Notes: generated by a model from the letters alone, not told the origin. A stretch of DNA of 64,000 bases from Ignisphaera sp. (GCA_038831005.1 JAWBKZ010000004.1:62001-126000), one strand, 5' to 3'. Positions 55,619 to 64,000 are shown, counted from the stretch's first letter. Numbers and translations are program-made.

Positions 55619-56275
55619 GTGGGGAACCTCTTGACCCTACCACTAAAGGACATAATAGCTAGAACATTATCGTCTACAAAAGGGGTGAAACCCTCATTTG
55701 ATGATTATCATGTTATAAAAGCACTCTTAATTCTATATGAAAAGGGTCCCATGGGACGTCAGCTACTATCTAAAAACTTAGGTATAGGAATAACCCCTGT
55801 TAGAACCTTAATAAAACGATTAAAGTTATTTAATATAATTGAGGTAGATCCCGTAGCTGGATGTTTCTTAACATCACATGGATATAAAATCGCAGAGGGT
55901 ATTCGAAATACTATTAGCAACGTCATTGAAGCAAGTAATATACTTGACAAAGAATTTTTACTGTACAAAAAATCATACGCATTTTTGATAAAAAAAGGTA
56001 CGGTAATACTTAGCCAATTTAATGTAACAAACATAAGAGATCACATCATCAGATACGGTGCCAAGGCAGTTATAATAGTATACATAGATAATGATTTGGC
56101 ATATATCCCACCCTATAGAGAGTTCAACGAAAACGAATATCTATCGTTAAAGAAGTTAAGATCTATACTCAAAGCTGAAGATAAGGATGCAATAATTTTA
56201 GTGTTTTCTGATTCAGATACTGAAGCAGAAAAGGCTATATATAGTGCATTATTAGAGCTTAATATACTCCGCTAA
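55619..56275 (+). CDS. Winged-helix protein, DUF4443-like
   Basis: A 218-aa protein with an N-terminal winged helix (DYHVIKALLILYEKGPMGRQLLSKNLGIGITPVRTLIKRLKLFNIIEVDPVAGCFLTSHGYKIAEGI) and a C-terminal alpha/beta domain of about 110 residues (KSYAFLIKKG, AKAVIIVYIDNDLAYIPP, DAIILVFSDSD), as in archaeal DUF4443 regulators that resemble sugar-sensing CggR-type proteins. The frame opens at GTG 55619; the TTG at 55631, with GGGG just before it, is an alternative. It is 40 bp upstream of HMG-CoA reductase on the same strand and may regulate it. Confidence 0.75.
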   Translation: MGNLLTLPLKDIIARTLSSTKGVKPSFDDYHVIKALLILYEKGPMGRQLLSKNLGIGITPVRTLIKRLKLFNIIEVDPVAGCFLTSHGYKIAEGIRNTISNVIEASNILDKEFLLYKKSYAFLIKKGTVILSQFNVTNIRDHIIRYGAKAVIIVYIDNDLAYIPPYREFNENEYLSLKKLRSILKAEDKDAIILVFSDSDTEAEKAIYSALLELNILR

Positions 56276-56316
56276 CATAGTTAAGAACGGTCAGTATTTA
56301 GATAAATGGTGATAAT

Positions 56317-57594
56317 TTGAGTTCAAATGTGATGAGTTCAAGAATTCCAGGATTTTATAATCTATCAATCGATGAAAGGTTGAAGATAATTAAAGAATGG
56401 GCAGGACTTAGTAATGAAGAAGTAGCACTATTACGAAACTTTGGAAACCTAGATTCAAGAATCGCTAATTCTATGATAGAAAATGTTATAGGAGCAATCT
56501 CGTATCCTTTTGCTGTAGCAGTAAACTTTAGAATAAATGGAAAAGACTATATAGTGCCTATGGTAACCGAGGAACCTAGCGTAGTGGCTGCCGCAAGCAA
56601 TGCTGCTAGATTTATGAGGGAAGGTAATGGTATATGTGCTAATGCTGATAAACAATACATGATAGCGCAAATCCATATAGTAAAATCGTTAACACCGCGA
56701 TATAGCGTTATGGAGATTTTGAAGCATAAAGATACATTAATCGATATGGCTAACGCTACTAATAACACACTAATAAAGCTTGGCGGTGGTGTTAAGGATA
56801 TCGATGTTCGTGTAATTGAGACGAGGCGGGGACCTGTTATAGTTGTTCATCTTATTGTTGATGTTCTAGACGCAATGGGCGCTAATACTGTTAACACCAT
56901 GGCTGAAGCTGTTGCACCATTTCTGGAACAAATAACTGGTGGCGAAGCTAGACTGAAGATAGTGTCTAACTATGCTACATATAGATTAGCACGTGCATGG
57001 GTCCGGATACCTGTGCAAGATATAGGGCGCGATATAGCTGAAAAGATAGTTGATGCTTCTGCTATAGCTGAAGCTGACATATATCGCGCTGTAACACACA
57101 ACAAAGGAATAATGAACGGTATAATAGCTGTAGCCCTAGCTGTAGCTCAAGATCATAGAGCAATAGAGGCTGGAGTCCACGCATATGCTGCAAGAGACGG
57201 TAGATACAGACCCCTTAGTTACTGGGATCTAGAAGGCGAATATTTGGTTGGAACATTAGAACTACCTCTTCAGATAGGTACAATAGGGGGTGCGGTGAAA
57301 ACTCATCCCATAGCACAAATAGCCCTCAAGATACTTAAGGTTACAACAGCAAGAGAGTTAGCCGAGGTCATGGCTGCTGTAGGACTGGCCCAGAATTTTG
57401 CTGCACTAAAAGCTCTTGTTACTACTGGTATACAGGCAGGACACATGAAACTTCATGCTAGAAATCTTGCTGTAATGGCAGGCGCTAAAGGCGAATTAAT
57501 ACACGTAGTTGCTGAAATGATGATCAAAGAAGGTAAAATATCATACGATTATGCCAAACTGATCCTTAATGAACTGCAAAAATCTAAAGACTAG
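56317..57594 (+). CDS. hmgA: HMG-CoA reductase, class II
   Basis: Reduces HMG-CoA to mevalonate, first committed isoprenoid step; 425 aa. The sequence is of class II (Pseudomonas mevalonii-like), not the class I usual in Crenarchaeota: ENVIGAISYPFAVAVNF, VTEEPSVVAAASNAARF, DAMGANTVNTMAEAVAPFLE, THNKGIMNG, DHRAIEAGVHAYAARDG and the C-terminal GHMKLHARN with the catalytic His. The catalytic Glu is in TEEPS. It starts at TTG with GGTGAT upstream and follows the DUF4443-like gene. Its presence suggests replacement by transfer. Confidence 0.95.
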   Translation: MSSNVMSSRIPGFYNLSIDERLKIIKEWAGLSNEEVALLRNFGNLDSRIANSMIENVIGAISYPFAVAVNFRINGKDYIVPMVTEEPSVVAAASNAARFMREGNGICANADKQYMIAQIHIVKSLTPRYSVMEILKHKDTLIDMANATNNTLIKLGGGVKDIDVRVIETRRGPVIVVHLIVDVLDAMGANTVNTMAEAVAPFLEQITGGEARLKIVSNYATYRLARAWVRIPVQDIGRDIAEKIVDASAIAEADIYRAVTHNKGIMNGIIAVALAVAQDHRAIEAGVHAYAARDGRYRPLSYWDLEGEYLVGTLELPLQIGTIGGAVKTHPIAQIALKILKVTTARELAEVMAAVGLAQNFAALKALVTTGIQAGHMKLHARNLAVMAGAKGELIHVVAEMMIKEGKISYDYAKLILNELQKSKD

Positions 57595-57767
57595 GCATAG
57601 AAAATTATATGACTAGTGGATACATGAAACTCTTATCTCTTCAATAAATTCGATAAATTTCTATGTAACAAATTATGTACAACAATGTAAAGCTTAATTA
57701 ATGGAAATAATCCTCAGCTAGAAATCATCGTGACTAAAATATATAAACTGATCTTAACACGTATCAT

Positions 57768-57846
57768 TTATTTGGATGAAGAATCCCGCGCTCTCGATCC
57801 ATAATAAATGAAGAGAATCGCGGCCGCCACTGACACACCTAAATAG
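57768..57846 (+). ncRNA. Candidate GC-rich small RNA, C/D-like
   Basis: A GC-rich island in an AT-rich spacer. Order: C-like ATGAAGA (57776-57782), ATCCCGCGCTCT, a poor D' site, C'-like ATGAAGA (57808-57814), 15-nt guide GAATCGCGGCCGCCA, perfect D box CTGA (57830-57833). Flanks TATTTGG and CCTAAATA can pair as a terminal stem. A TATA-like ATATATAAAC lies at 57739-57748, about 25 bp before the predicted start. Neither C box is perfect (TGAAGA instead of TGATGA), so it may be a C/D RNA or another structured RNA. Confidence 0.5.
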
Positions 57847-57947
57847 TTTTATAATATCCTGTGCATTATTATTCTAATTAACCTCATAAGATATACTCTA
57901 AAGATAGCTAACACCAGTACTAAATTATGTGACTGTAGGGTGGGCTA

Positions 57948-58850
57948 TTGGCAAAAATAGGAATTATCTACCGAAAACTTGTTCCAGAGGACTTCATTTT
58001 ATTAAGGTTCTTGGTCAGAAACTTAAATAAATTTGAGTATGTACCTCTAGACTTCGTTGTTAGGAAATTTGAAGAAAGATACACTCAAAAAGAAATAGTA
58101 GCCAGAATTAAGAAATTATTTCAACTGAAATTGTTAGTTAAACATCCAACAATTGAATCATATAGAGTAACTTTTCTGGGACTTGATTGTTTAGCTCTTA
58201 ATATTCTTGTTTATAAGGATGTGATCAAAGCTATAGACGACAGGATAGGTATAGGTAAAGAAAGTGAGATATATAGAGGCCTCGGTAATGACGATAAGCT
58301 TATCGCAATTAAGTTTTACAGAATTGGAAGACAGTGTTTTAGGCATGTCACAAAGTATAGAGGATACTATGAAAATATTGAACATGGTAGATGGCTCCAT
58401 AAGAGTATTATAGCTGGAAAAAGGGAAAGAGAAGCTCTCTACCTTCTTAATAAATATTTAATAGGGAACATTCCGAAGATATATGGAGGTATATTGCATA
58501 CTGTTGCCATAGAATTCATAGATGGTTTGATGCTTTACGAAGTCAAAGAACTCATTGATCCATATAACGTATTCAATCAGATAATAAATACTGTAAAGAC
58601 TATCTATAGAACCGTAGGTATGGTTCATGGCGATTTAAGCGAATACAATATCCTAGTGAATTCTAGTGATGACGAAGAGAAAATATATATAATTGATTGG
58701 CCTCAATACACATTATCCACAGATCCTATGGCTTTACGGTTACTAGAACGTGATGTTAAACACATAGTTGGATTCTTTAGAAGACGTTTCCATCTAGACA
58801 TAAGTTTAGAAGAAACACTTAAATATGTGCTAGAAAATAACAAGACTTGA
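57948..58850 (+). CDS. rio2: RIO2 serine protein kinase
   Basis: Atypical kinase/ATPase of small-subunit maturation, 300 aa. The N-terminal winged helix (RFLVRNLNKFEYVPLDFVVRKFEERYTQKEIVARIKKL) is the RIO2 hallmark. The kinase domain has the phosphate loop IGIGKESEIYRG, ATP-lysine IAIKFYRIG, the catalytic loop VHGDLSEYNIL and the metal motif IIDWPQ. It starts at TTG with GGGTGGG upstream. Full length for archaea. Confidence 0.95.
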   Translation: MAKIGIIYRKLVPEDFILLRFLVRNLNKFEYVPLDFVVRKFEERYTQKEIVARIKKLFQLKLLVKHPTIESYRVTFLGLDCLALNILVYKDVIKAIDDRIGIGKESEIYRGLGNDDKLIAIKFYRIGRQCFRHVTKYRGYYENIEHGRWLHKSIIAGKREREALYLLNKYLIGNIPKIYGGILHTVAIEFIDGLMLYEVKELIDPYNVFNQIINTVKTIYRTVGMVHGDLSEYNILVNSSDDEEKIYIIDWPQYTLSTDPMALRLLERDVKHIVGFFRRRFHLDISLEETLKYVLENNKT

Positions 58851-58917
58851 GTACTGATTATGTTAATGTATTTATGTACATTATCGATGAGCTAGAGTTC
58901 CACATAGGATAAGATAT

Positions 58918-60900
58918 ATGAAGATACTTGGACTAGATATAGTTAAGGGAAGTCCATTATCACGTACAGTACCTCCTAGATATTCTGTAGTTATTATAGA
59001 TGATGAAGGGAAGGTGATGTATGAATCTCCCGAAGCCTCACTAAGCACAATAATTAAGCTATCTTGGGAATATTCGATAGACAGAATAGGTCTTGACAAT
59101 ATATATGAACTTGCACCAACGTCTCAAGATATAGCTAGAATTCTTTCATTATTTCCAAGTCATACAGAGGTCTACCAAGTTACTTTAAATGATAACGTTT
59201 TTACTAGTCTACTAAATCAAGTTTCTAAGTTAGGTATATCTATATCATATAAGCCTACATCCCTTCAAACAGCATATTTATGTGCATTAATAGCTCTTCA
59301 AGGTTTAGGTACACCGATAAAGGGTGTAGAGCGTAAGACGAAGATCATAATATCTAGGGCAAAATCTATAGGACCTGGCGGCAGTAGTTCTAATAGATTT
59401 GCTCGAGGCATGAGAACAGCCATACTAGCCACAGTTAAGGAGATTAAATCATTATTAGAAAGAGAGAAACTAGATTATGACCTAGTAATCCGGAAAGGTA
59501 GTGGAGGTCTTGATAGTGCTGTTTTTACAGTATATACTGATAGTGAAACCGTGAGAAAGGTTATTAGACCATACAAAGGTAGAGATATACGTATCATAGT
59601 AAGACCTATATATTCTAGCATTACAACAATATCAAATGATGATATAAAACGAAGACCTCTAATAATCGGAATCGATCCTGGAATAGAAACAGGCTTGGCT
59701 TTAATAGATCTTTCTCTTAACATAGTGTTATTGGAATCGTCAAAAAACTTGGATAGAATTGAAATAATAAACAAGATATATAATCACGGTTTACCGGTAC
59801 TTGTCGCTGTCGACACTAATCCTCCACCAGAAAGCGCGAAAAAGATATCATCGATACTTGGTGTACCGTTATATACACCCTCAGAATCTCTAACAATAGA
59901 TGTTAAAGATAAATTGATTGAATGGATCAAGAGAAAAAAACGTATTGAATTAAACATATCAACTTCACATGAAAAAGACGCTCTTGCAGCTGCAATAAAG
60001 GCCTATAAATCCTATGAGAGAAAGCTACTAGAACTCGAGAAGAAGCTACTAGAACTCGAAATAGATGTAGATCTGGACGAACTTAAAGCAATGATTCTAA
60101 AGGGTAAGAACATTAATGAGGTAATAGAATATTCCATAGAGAAACATCTAGAGGGACTCTTAGAATCCAATAGTTCACCTAAGGATTATTCTAGACAGAC
60201 AATAGAATCTGATGAAAGAATAAAGAATCTCGAGGCAAGATTACTTGAACTCACAAGAGAAAACGAAAGTTTAAAACTTAAGTTGCGTGAATTAGAGAAC
60301 AAACTAAGAGAGCTAGAATTTGAAAAAAAGTTCCAGATATCAGCTAGCTTAGATCTTGAAGCTCATCGTGATAGAATATTAACAATGTTGAAGGAACAAG
60401 TAAAACAGTTGCGCAATACAATAATCATACTAAAAAATGAAAACGAGAAATTAGTTAATGAAAAAATGAACCTGATATCTATAATGAGTAAAATTATTTC
60501 AGGGAGATACATAGGTATCCCAAAGATTAAGAACCTAGCTCTATCTAATTTGCATAGTTTGAAAGAATTAGTCTCTAGAACAAAGATACTGGCTGTTAGT
60601 GAAGACACAATATCTCTTGAGGTTATAGATATACTTAAACAATACAAAATTTTAATACTATTCGAGAAATGTTCAGAGAATGTTAAGCAATTACTTCTCA
60701 AAAATGATATACCTGTAGAATGCAATATCAAGATTAATCATATATTTGATGATTTCATTTTAGTAAATAGTGACGATCTAGAACAGTCATTATTTGATGC
60801 TGTAAGTACTCTTTATTCTAGTCGTGGAGAAAAACGTTTGGATCTAAACGATATTATTAGAATAGTATCAGAGTATAGAAATTATTTATACTCTAATTAA
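58918..60900 (+). CDS. DUF460 family protein (RNase H-like plus coiled coil)
   Basis: A 660-aa archaeal DUF460 protein. Domain order: an N-terminal alpha/beta domain (MKILGLDIVKG...), a basic stretch with GPGGSSSNRFARGM, a second RNase H/RuvC-like domain starting PLIIGIDPGIETGLALIDL around residue 245 and ending with DALAAAIKAYKSY, then a long coiled coil (about 365-520, with LLELEKKLLELE and repeated leucine heptads), then a C-terminal alpha/beta domain. The GIDPG motif suggests nuclease ancestry. Its role is unknown; nucleic-acid processing is the best guess. Confidence 0.85.
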   Translation: MKILGLDIVKGSPLSRTVPPRYSVVIIDDEGKVMYESPEASLSTIIKLSWEYSIDRIGLDNIYELAPTSQDIARILSLFPSHTEVYQVTLNDNVFTSLLNQVSKLGISISYKPTSLQTAYLCALIALQGLGTPIKGVERKTKIIISRAKSIGPGGSSSNRFARGMRTAILATVKEIKSLLEREKLDYDLVIRKGSGGLDSAVFTVYTDSETVRKVIRPYKGRDIRIIVRPIYSSITTISNDDIKRRPLIIGIDPGIETGLALIDLSLNIVLLESSKNLDRIEIINKIYNHGLPVLVAVDTNPPPESAKKISSILGVPLYTPSESLTIDVKDKLIEWIKRKKRIELNISTSHEKDALAAAIKAYKSYERKLLELEKKLLELEIDVDLDELKAMILKGKNINEVIEYSIEKHLEGLLESNSSPKDYSRQTIESDERIKNLEARLLELTRENESLKLKLRELENKLRELEFEKKFQISASLDLEAHRDRILTMLKEQVKQLRNTIIILKNENEKLVNEKMNLISIMSKIISGRYIGIPKIKNLALSNLHSLKELVSRTKILAVSEDTISLEVIDILKQYKILILFEKCSENVKQLLLKNDIPVECNIKINHIFDDFILVNSDDLEQSLFDAVSTLYSSRGEKRLDLNDIIRIVSEYRNYLYSN

Positions 60901-60943
60901 GAATGCTACAGGGTACACTATATAGAAATAGATTGAGATTACA

Positions 60944-62158
60944 TTAAAATAATGTTACTTTGCCCTCAACTATATCCATAGTTACCTTATGTATATTCTC
61001 TAGAGCCTCATTAGCTATAGCTTTTGCTTCATTCATCATGTCTGATGTTAATGTTTTCTGTGGTACTAATTTGATATCTACGGCTAGAGGATTATCTATT
61101 GGTTGACCTATCTGACTAAGCAAACTCACATAGACCTCAGTTACATCATTTATTTGTCGATATATCTCATTAGCAATGTTACGTGCAAGAACGTTATATA
61201 TCTTACCTACATGACTCACGGGGTTTTTGCCTGCCGTAGCTTCTAAACTCATTGGTCTCATAGGTGTTATTAGTCCATTAACCCTATTCCCCCGACCAGT
61301 AGCTCCATCATCACCGTGTTCAGCTGAGGTACCCGTTACAGTTAGGTAGAATACATTTTTCTCAGGTTTGTCACCCACATTAATCTGTACCTCAACTTCA
61401 TAGTTTTGCGCTATTTTTGAAATTTCATCTATTACTAAGTTCTTTGCATCCTCCTTGATACTCATATATTCTTTTTTATCTTTAACCTGTTGAGAAACCA
61501 TAGCTACTGCTATTGTTATCTTTATTTTTTTACCTACTCTTAACCCCATGACCTTAACATCTTCGCCTAAAGCTGGCATTAACTTCTTAATGCGTGAACT
61601 ATTCAACAATTGCTCAACACTTAGAACTACTTCTTCTAATGTCGATAATGGAGCATATCCTATACCAAAACTTGTATCGTTAGCCAAGGGAACTTTAGAT
61701 ATGCCAAGCTCATATATACCTACAAGATCTACACTACCTTGACCTATTTTGTAATCTATAATTACATGTTCTCTAGGGTCAAGGTATCTAAAGTTAGATT
61801 TTATCCATTCGTTAGCTGCCTTCAATACTATGGTGCCTATCGGGATAAATTCTAGATCTGAAGCTGTTTTTACATAAGATGTAGCTCTTCCTGATACAAT
61901 TATATGGATTGGATGTAGAACCTCACCACCACCAAATCGTGGATTTGATTGACCCCCAATTACGAGGACTTTATCTATATTGTGATGAAGAATGGTTCCA
62001 TAATTCTTCATGTAATATTTACATAACTCTCTGCTTACAGCTTCTGCTATACCGTCAGCTATATAGTCTGGGTGTCCAAGTCCCTTTCGTTCAACCATTT
62101 CTATTGTTAGGTTCTCTACCCCTTGCCATGGATATTCGTATACATATATATTCTTCAT
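60944..62158 (-). CDS. mat: S-adenosylmethionine synthetase, archaeal type
   Basis: Makes SAM from methionine and ATP; 404 aa from ATG 62158, which has GAGGTC 7 nt upstream. This is the archaeal MAT family, unrelated in overall sequence to bacterial MetK. Blocks: [86 protein letters not shown]. Convergent with the DUF460 gene. It supplies SAM for the methyltransferases at 31 and 63 kb. Confidence 0.97.
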   Translation of the reverse strand: MKNIYVYEYPWQGVENLTIEMVERKGLGHPDYIADGIAEAVSRELCKYYMKNYGTILHHNIDKVLVIGGQSNPRFGGGEVLHPIHIIVSGRATSYVKTASDLEFIPIGTIVLKAANEWIKSNFRYLDPREHVIIDYKIGQGSVDLVGIYELGISKVPLANDTSFGIGYAPLSTLEEVVLSVEQLLNSSRIKKLMPALGEDVKVMGLRVGKKIKITIAVAMVSQQVKDKKEYMSIKEDAKNLVIDEISKIAQNYEVEVQINVGDKPEKNVFYLTVTGTSAEHGDDGATGRGNRVNGLITPMRPMSLEATAGKNPVSHVGKIYNVLARNIANEIYRQINDVTEVYVSLLSQIGQPIDNPLAVDIKLVPQKTLTSDMMNEAKAIANEALENIHKVTMDIVEGKVTLF

Positions 62159-62256
62159 ATTACTGACCTCATCTGGGGTTATCAATATTCGTAGAGATTA
62201 TGTATAATGTATATTGACAGCGTTTTTATTTTATCTTGATCTATCACTATACTTCT

Positions 62257-62421
62257 TTAGCTAACTTCTTTAGCTAGTTTGTATGCCTTCATGAATATGT
62301 TTAAACATGATTCAAATTGGCTGCATATTTTGCATTCTATTCTATCAATTGAGAATTCAAAATTTATTGGACAGTTACTGAATTTTCTTGGCTGATTTTT
62401 ATTTTTACGTTTTTGAATCAA
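62257..62421 (-). CDS. Small four-cysteine protein downstream of LSm
   Basis: A 54-aa protein too short for usual gene calling. It starts at TTG 62421, 1 bp after the LSm stop, with the strong AAGGAGGT ribosome-binding site inside the last LSm codons. Its four cysteines, NCPINFEF..., ECKIC, ESC, could bind a metal; the N-terminus is basic (IQKRKNKNQPRKFS) and the end helical (LNIFMKAYKLAKEVS). Not the L37e ribosomal protein that often follows LSm in archaea. Function unknown; RNA binding is plausible. Confidence 0.7.
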   Translation of the reverse strand: MIQKRKNKNQPRKFSNCPINFEFSIDRIECKICSQFESCLNIFMKAYKLAKEVS

Positions 62422-62422
62422 C

Positions 62423-62734
62423 CTATACCTCCTTAGCTAATACTTGTCTTAATTTCGCTTCTGTAAAGTCTACTGAAATATAGAGTATTTGACTGCCCCT
62501 TATAAATATCCTTCCATATTTTGCAACAGTTTCCCTACCCCCATCATTGTATTCTGTAGCCTCTTCTAGTACTACATTCATTGTAGGATCTGTAAGCACT
62601 AACCTTCCCACGAACTCTGAACCTTCTTTTACTTTAACCATTACAGTTCTGTTCATAGAGCCTCTAAGCACGCGTAGAGGTGTTATAGATGGTCTCGTCT
62701 GTGGTTGCGATGCCAAAATTTCTCTCCCTAACAA
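62423..62734 (-). CDS. LSm (Sm-like) RNA-binding protein
   Basis: Archaeal Sm-like protein that forms heptameric rings on U-rich RNA, 103 aa. Sm1 motif in VMVKVKEGSEFVGRLVLTDPTMNVVLEEATEY and Sm2 in IFIRGSQILYISV. An N-terminal tail of about 25 residues (MLGREILASQPQTRPSITPLRV) precedes the fold. Its stop overlaps the ribosome-binding site of the small cysteine protein downstream. Confidence 0.94.
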   Translation of the reverse strand: MLGREILASQPQTRPSITPLRVLRGSMNRTVMVKVKEGSEFVGRLVLTDPTMNVVLEEATEYNDGGRETVAKYGRIFIRGSQILYISVDFTEAKLRQVLAKEV

Positions 62735-62782
62735 TGAACTACGTATTTTTGGCGGTATTAAAAGTTTAGTGGGAAATAGATA

Positions 62783-63502
62783 ATGAATAGTTTAATAGCT
62801 CATTCAATTATCAAAATCGGTAAGGATCTAAAGAATGTGATACTAATTGGTGTACCAATAATGTCAGGTTTCCTGGTAGTTGTAGAACATTTAGAGCCAT
62901 GCTTAAATAGATGGATATTAGCAGAATACGAGTTTGTAGCAAAAATTTATGGATCTAGAGTCATTTTTACAAATATCAAAAACAAAGAACATTACAGAAT
63001 ATTGTCGCGCTATGCTAAAGTATATAACATATCTATAACAGATATGCTGAAGGATTGTGATCATGTAATCGTTCTGGACCCTGAAGCTGATAAAGAACTA
63101 GAGCCTGAAGAACTAGCAAGCATAGAATATGTTATTCTAGGAGGTATAATGGGCAATCATCCACCTAGAAAAAGAACCAAGCTCTATATAACTAATAGAT
63201 TACCTCATTCTAGAGCTCGTAATCTTGGAAAACTCCAGTACACCATTTCTGGAGCTACATATGTTTTAAGGCAAATTGAATTAGGAAAGAAAGTACGCGA
63301 TATAAAGTTTATTTATGGATTAAACGTGAAAAAGATTTTAGGAAATAACGTAGAAGTGGATATTCATCTTCCTTACGCTTTTCCTTTAGATGAGTATGGA
63401 AATATAGTTTTACCTGATGATTATCTTGAGATAGTTACGAACCATCTCATAGTTCATGAGAGTCGCATCTTAACCACAACAGTTAAGGACAACATATGTT
63501 AA
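62783..63502 (+). CDS. SPOUT-like methyltransferase (Sfm1/DUF431 family)
   Basis: A 239-aa protein of the PF04252 family of predicted SAM-dependent methyltransferases; the yeast relative Sfm1 methylates ribosomal protein S3. Blocks: VVVEHLEPCLNRWILAEYEF, VIVLDPEADKELEPEEL, YVILGGIMGNHPPRKRTK and ARNLGKLQYTISGATYVLRQIELGK, matching the knotted SAM site. Divergent from LSm with a short spacer. Substrate in archaea unknown. Confidence 0.85.
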   Translation: MNSLIAHSIIKIGKDLKNVILIGVPIMSGFLVVVEHLEPCLNRWILAEYEFVAKIYGSRVIFTNIKNKEHYRILSRYAKVYNISITDMLKDCDHVIVLDPEADKELEPEELASIEYVILGGIMGNHPPRKRTKLYITNRLPHSRARNLGKLQYTISGATYVLRQIELGKKVRDIKFIYGLNVKKILGNNVEVDIHLPYAFPLDEYGNIVLPDDYLEIVTNHLIVHESRILTTTVKDNIC

Positions 63503-63769
63503 AATTGATATAGCAAAATAAACAGAGCTCCCACGAAAGAGCAGATCAAATTTTGTATCTACTTTTACAAGTAATTTAATAATAATTATACTAGGTATGT
63601 ATAAGAGAGGCAAATATATCCATGTAAAATACGGAGCCAAATCATTAAAAATATTGTAAAGTACTGAAAGAAATAATCCTGTGTTGACTAAAATAGATAT
63701 TATGATTCCGCATAAAACTCCATATATCCCTCTAAGAAGTATTATAATAAACTGAATACTTAGCTTCAT
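63470..63769 (-). CDS. Small membrane protein, unknown
   Basis: About 99 aa from ATG 63769 (MKLSIQFI); the frame opens nine codons further up. Three hydrophobic segments (IIILLRGIYGVLCGIIISIL, FTWIYLPLLYIPSIIIIKLL, VYFAISILTYVVL). No motif. It overlaps the 3' end of the SPOUT gene by 33 bp and its longer form would overlap the start of the NFACT gene. Could be a real membrane protein or a chance frame. Confidence 0.5.
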   Translation of the reverse strand: MKLSIQFIIILLRGIYGVLCGIIISILVNTGLFLSVLYNIFNDLAPYFTWIYLPLLYIPSIIIIKLLVKVDTKFDLLFRGSSVYFAISILTYVVLNCCG

Positions 63770-63783
63770 TGAAGTGCTGCTAT

Positions 63784-64000
63784 ATGGATTCAGCATATAC
63801 TCACCGAAAAAAATTAAGTATGAGCTGGCTAGATTTAAAATTATGGTTAAAAGAGCAAGGCGGTATCGTGACTCATTCGTATATAGATAAATTGTACTAT
63901 ATTCCAGAGGGACCTATACTTCTAATGAAACTATACAACAGTGGTAAATCTTTATCGTTCTGGTTGATCGTAGAGCCATCAAAAAGGGTAAGTGTATCTT
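63784..64000 (+). CDS. rqcH: NFACT/RqcH (Rqc2, NEMF) family protein, N-terminal part
   Basis: Partial gene running off the right edge. The translation KKLSMSWLDLKLWLKEQGG...YIDKLYYIPEGPILLMKL...FWLIVEPSKRVSVS is the NFACT-N opening: conserved 'MS..D...W' start, then 'I...Y...G..LL.KL' and 'L.IEPG.R'. The family binds peptidyl-tRNA on stalled large subunits in ribosome quality control. Start may be ATG 63784 or ATG 63820 (MSWLDLK); both are in frame. Confidence 0.85.
   Translation, partial: MDSAYTHRKKLSMSWLDLKLWLKEQGGIVTHSYIDKLYYIPEGPILLMKLYNSGKSLSFWLIVEPSKRVSVS

Noticed and set aside
59475-59774. Minus-strand open frames inside DUF460 and neighbouring genes.
   Set aside because: They are antisense to well-supported genes, lack ribosome-binding sites and have biased compositions typical of shadow frames.

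Overview
The window is about 64 kb of AT-rich (roughly 35% GC by eye) chromosome from a hyperthermophilic crenarchaeote. The gene set is archaeal throughout: ribosomal proteins L30/L15/L37Ae, EF-2 with the diphthamide histidine, the exosome/proteasome superoperon, Orc1/Cdc6, two-subunit RFC, GINS, MCM, RadA and ether-lipid genes. A Cren7 chromatin protein and an AGOG-type 8-oxoguanine glycosylase point to Crenarchaeota. The overall style resembles Desulfurococcales such as Ignisphaera; that last step is inference.

Layout. 1-0.6 kb: end of a ribosomal operon (L30, L15). 0.8-2.2 kb: frameshifted minus-strand remains of an FAD-linked oxidase and its Fe-S partner (glycolate/lactate dehydrogenase-like). 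2.3-12.9 kb: a long minus-strand block with EF-2, XPF nuclease, a DHH phosphoesterase, prefoldin beta, Pcc1, Brix protein, L37Ae, Rrp42-Rrp41-Rrp4, SBDS and the proteasome alpha subunit. 13.2-20 kb: a replication cluster (Orc1/Cdc6, RFC large and small, GINS, MCM). 20-24.6 kb: an intron-containing tRNA-Pro, a GC-rich and probably transferred CCA-adding enzyme, a 2',3'-cyclic phosphodiesterase and Cren7. 24.2-28.5 kb: ArsR-type regulator, tungsten GAP:ferredoxin oxidoreductase and a two-gene membrane operon. 28.9-45 kb: CTP synthase, RNA m5C methyltransferase, geranylgeranyl reductase plus UbiA prenyltransferase, cobalamin adenosyltransferase, MEMO protein, mevalonate kinase, ThrRS, RadA, prepilin peptidase and HIT protein. 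45.4-54.4 kb: AGOG, nicotinamidase, thioredoxin-like proteins, NurA, DUF711 and a fucose-isomerase-like cluster. 54.5-64 kb: convergent tRNA-Arg/tRNA-Lys, a class II HMG-CoA reductase, RIO2, DUF460, archaeal MAT, LSm with a small cysteine-rich partner, a SPOUT-like methyltransferase and the start of an NFACT/RqcH gene.

Connections. HMG-CoA reductase, mevalonate kinase, UbiA-type prenyltransferase and geranylgeranyl reductase, all here, cover several steps of archaeal isoprenoid and ether-lipid synthesis. RNA biogenesis is dense: exosome, KEOPS Pcc1, Brix, SBDS, RIO2, tRNA end-repair, m5C methylation.

Between the genes lies a layer of small RNAs. At least four intergenic sites (35.2, 36.3, 40.5 and 45.1 kb) show the C - 11-13 nt - D' - short spacer - C' - 11-12 nt - D arrangement of archaeal C/D box 2'-O-methylation guides, and two or three weaker candidates exist (12.98, 34.8 and 57.8 kb). 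The one at 35.2 kb has two guides that both read like complements of tRNA segments. I found no CRISPR array, no insertion sequence and no convincing replication-origin repeat.
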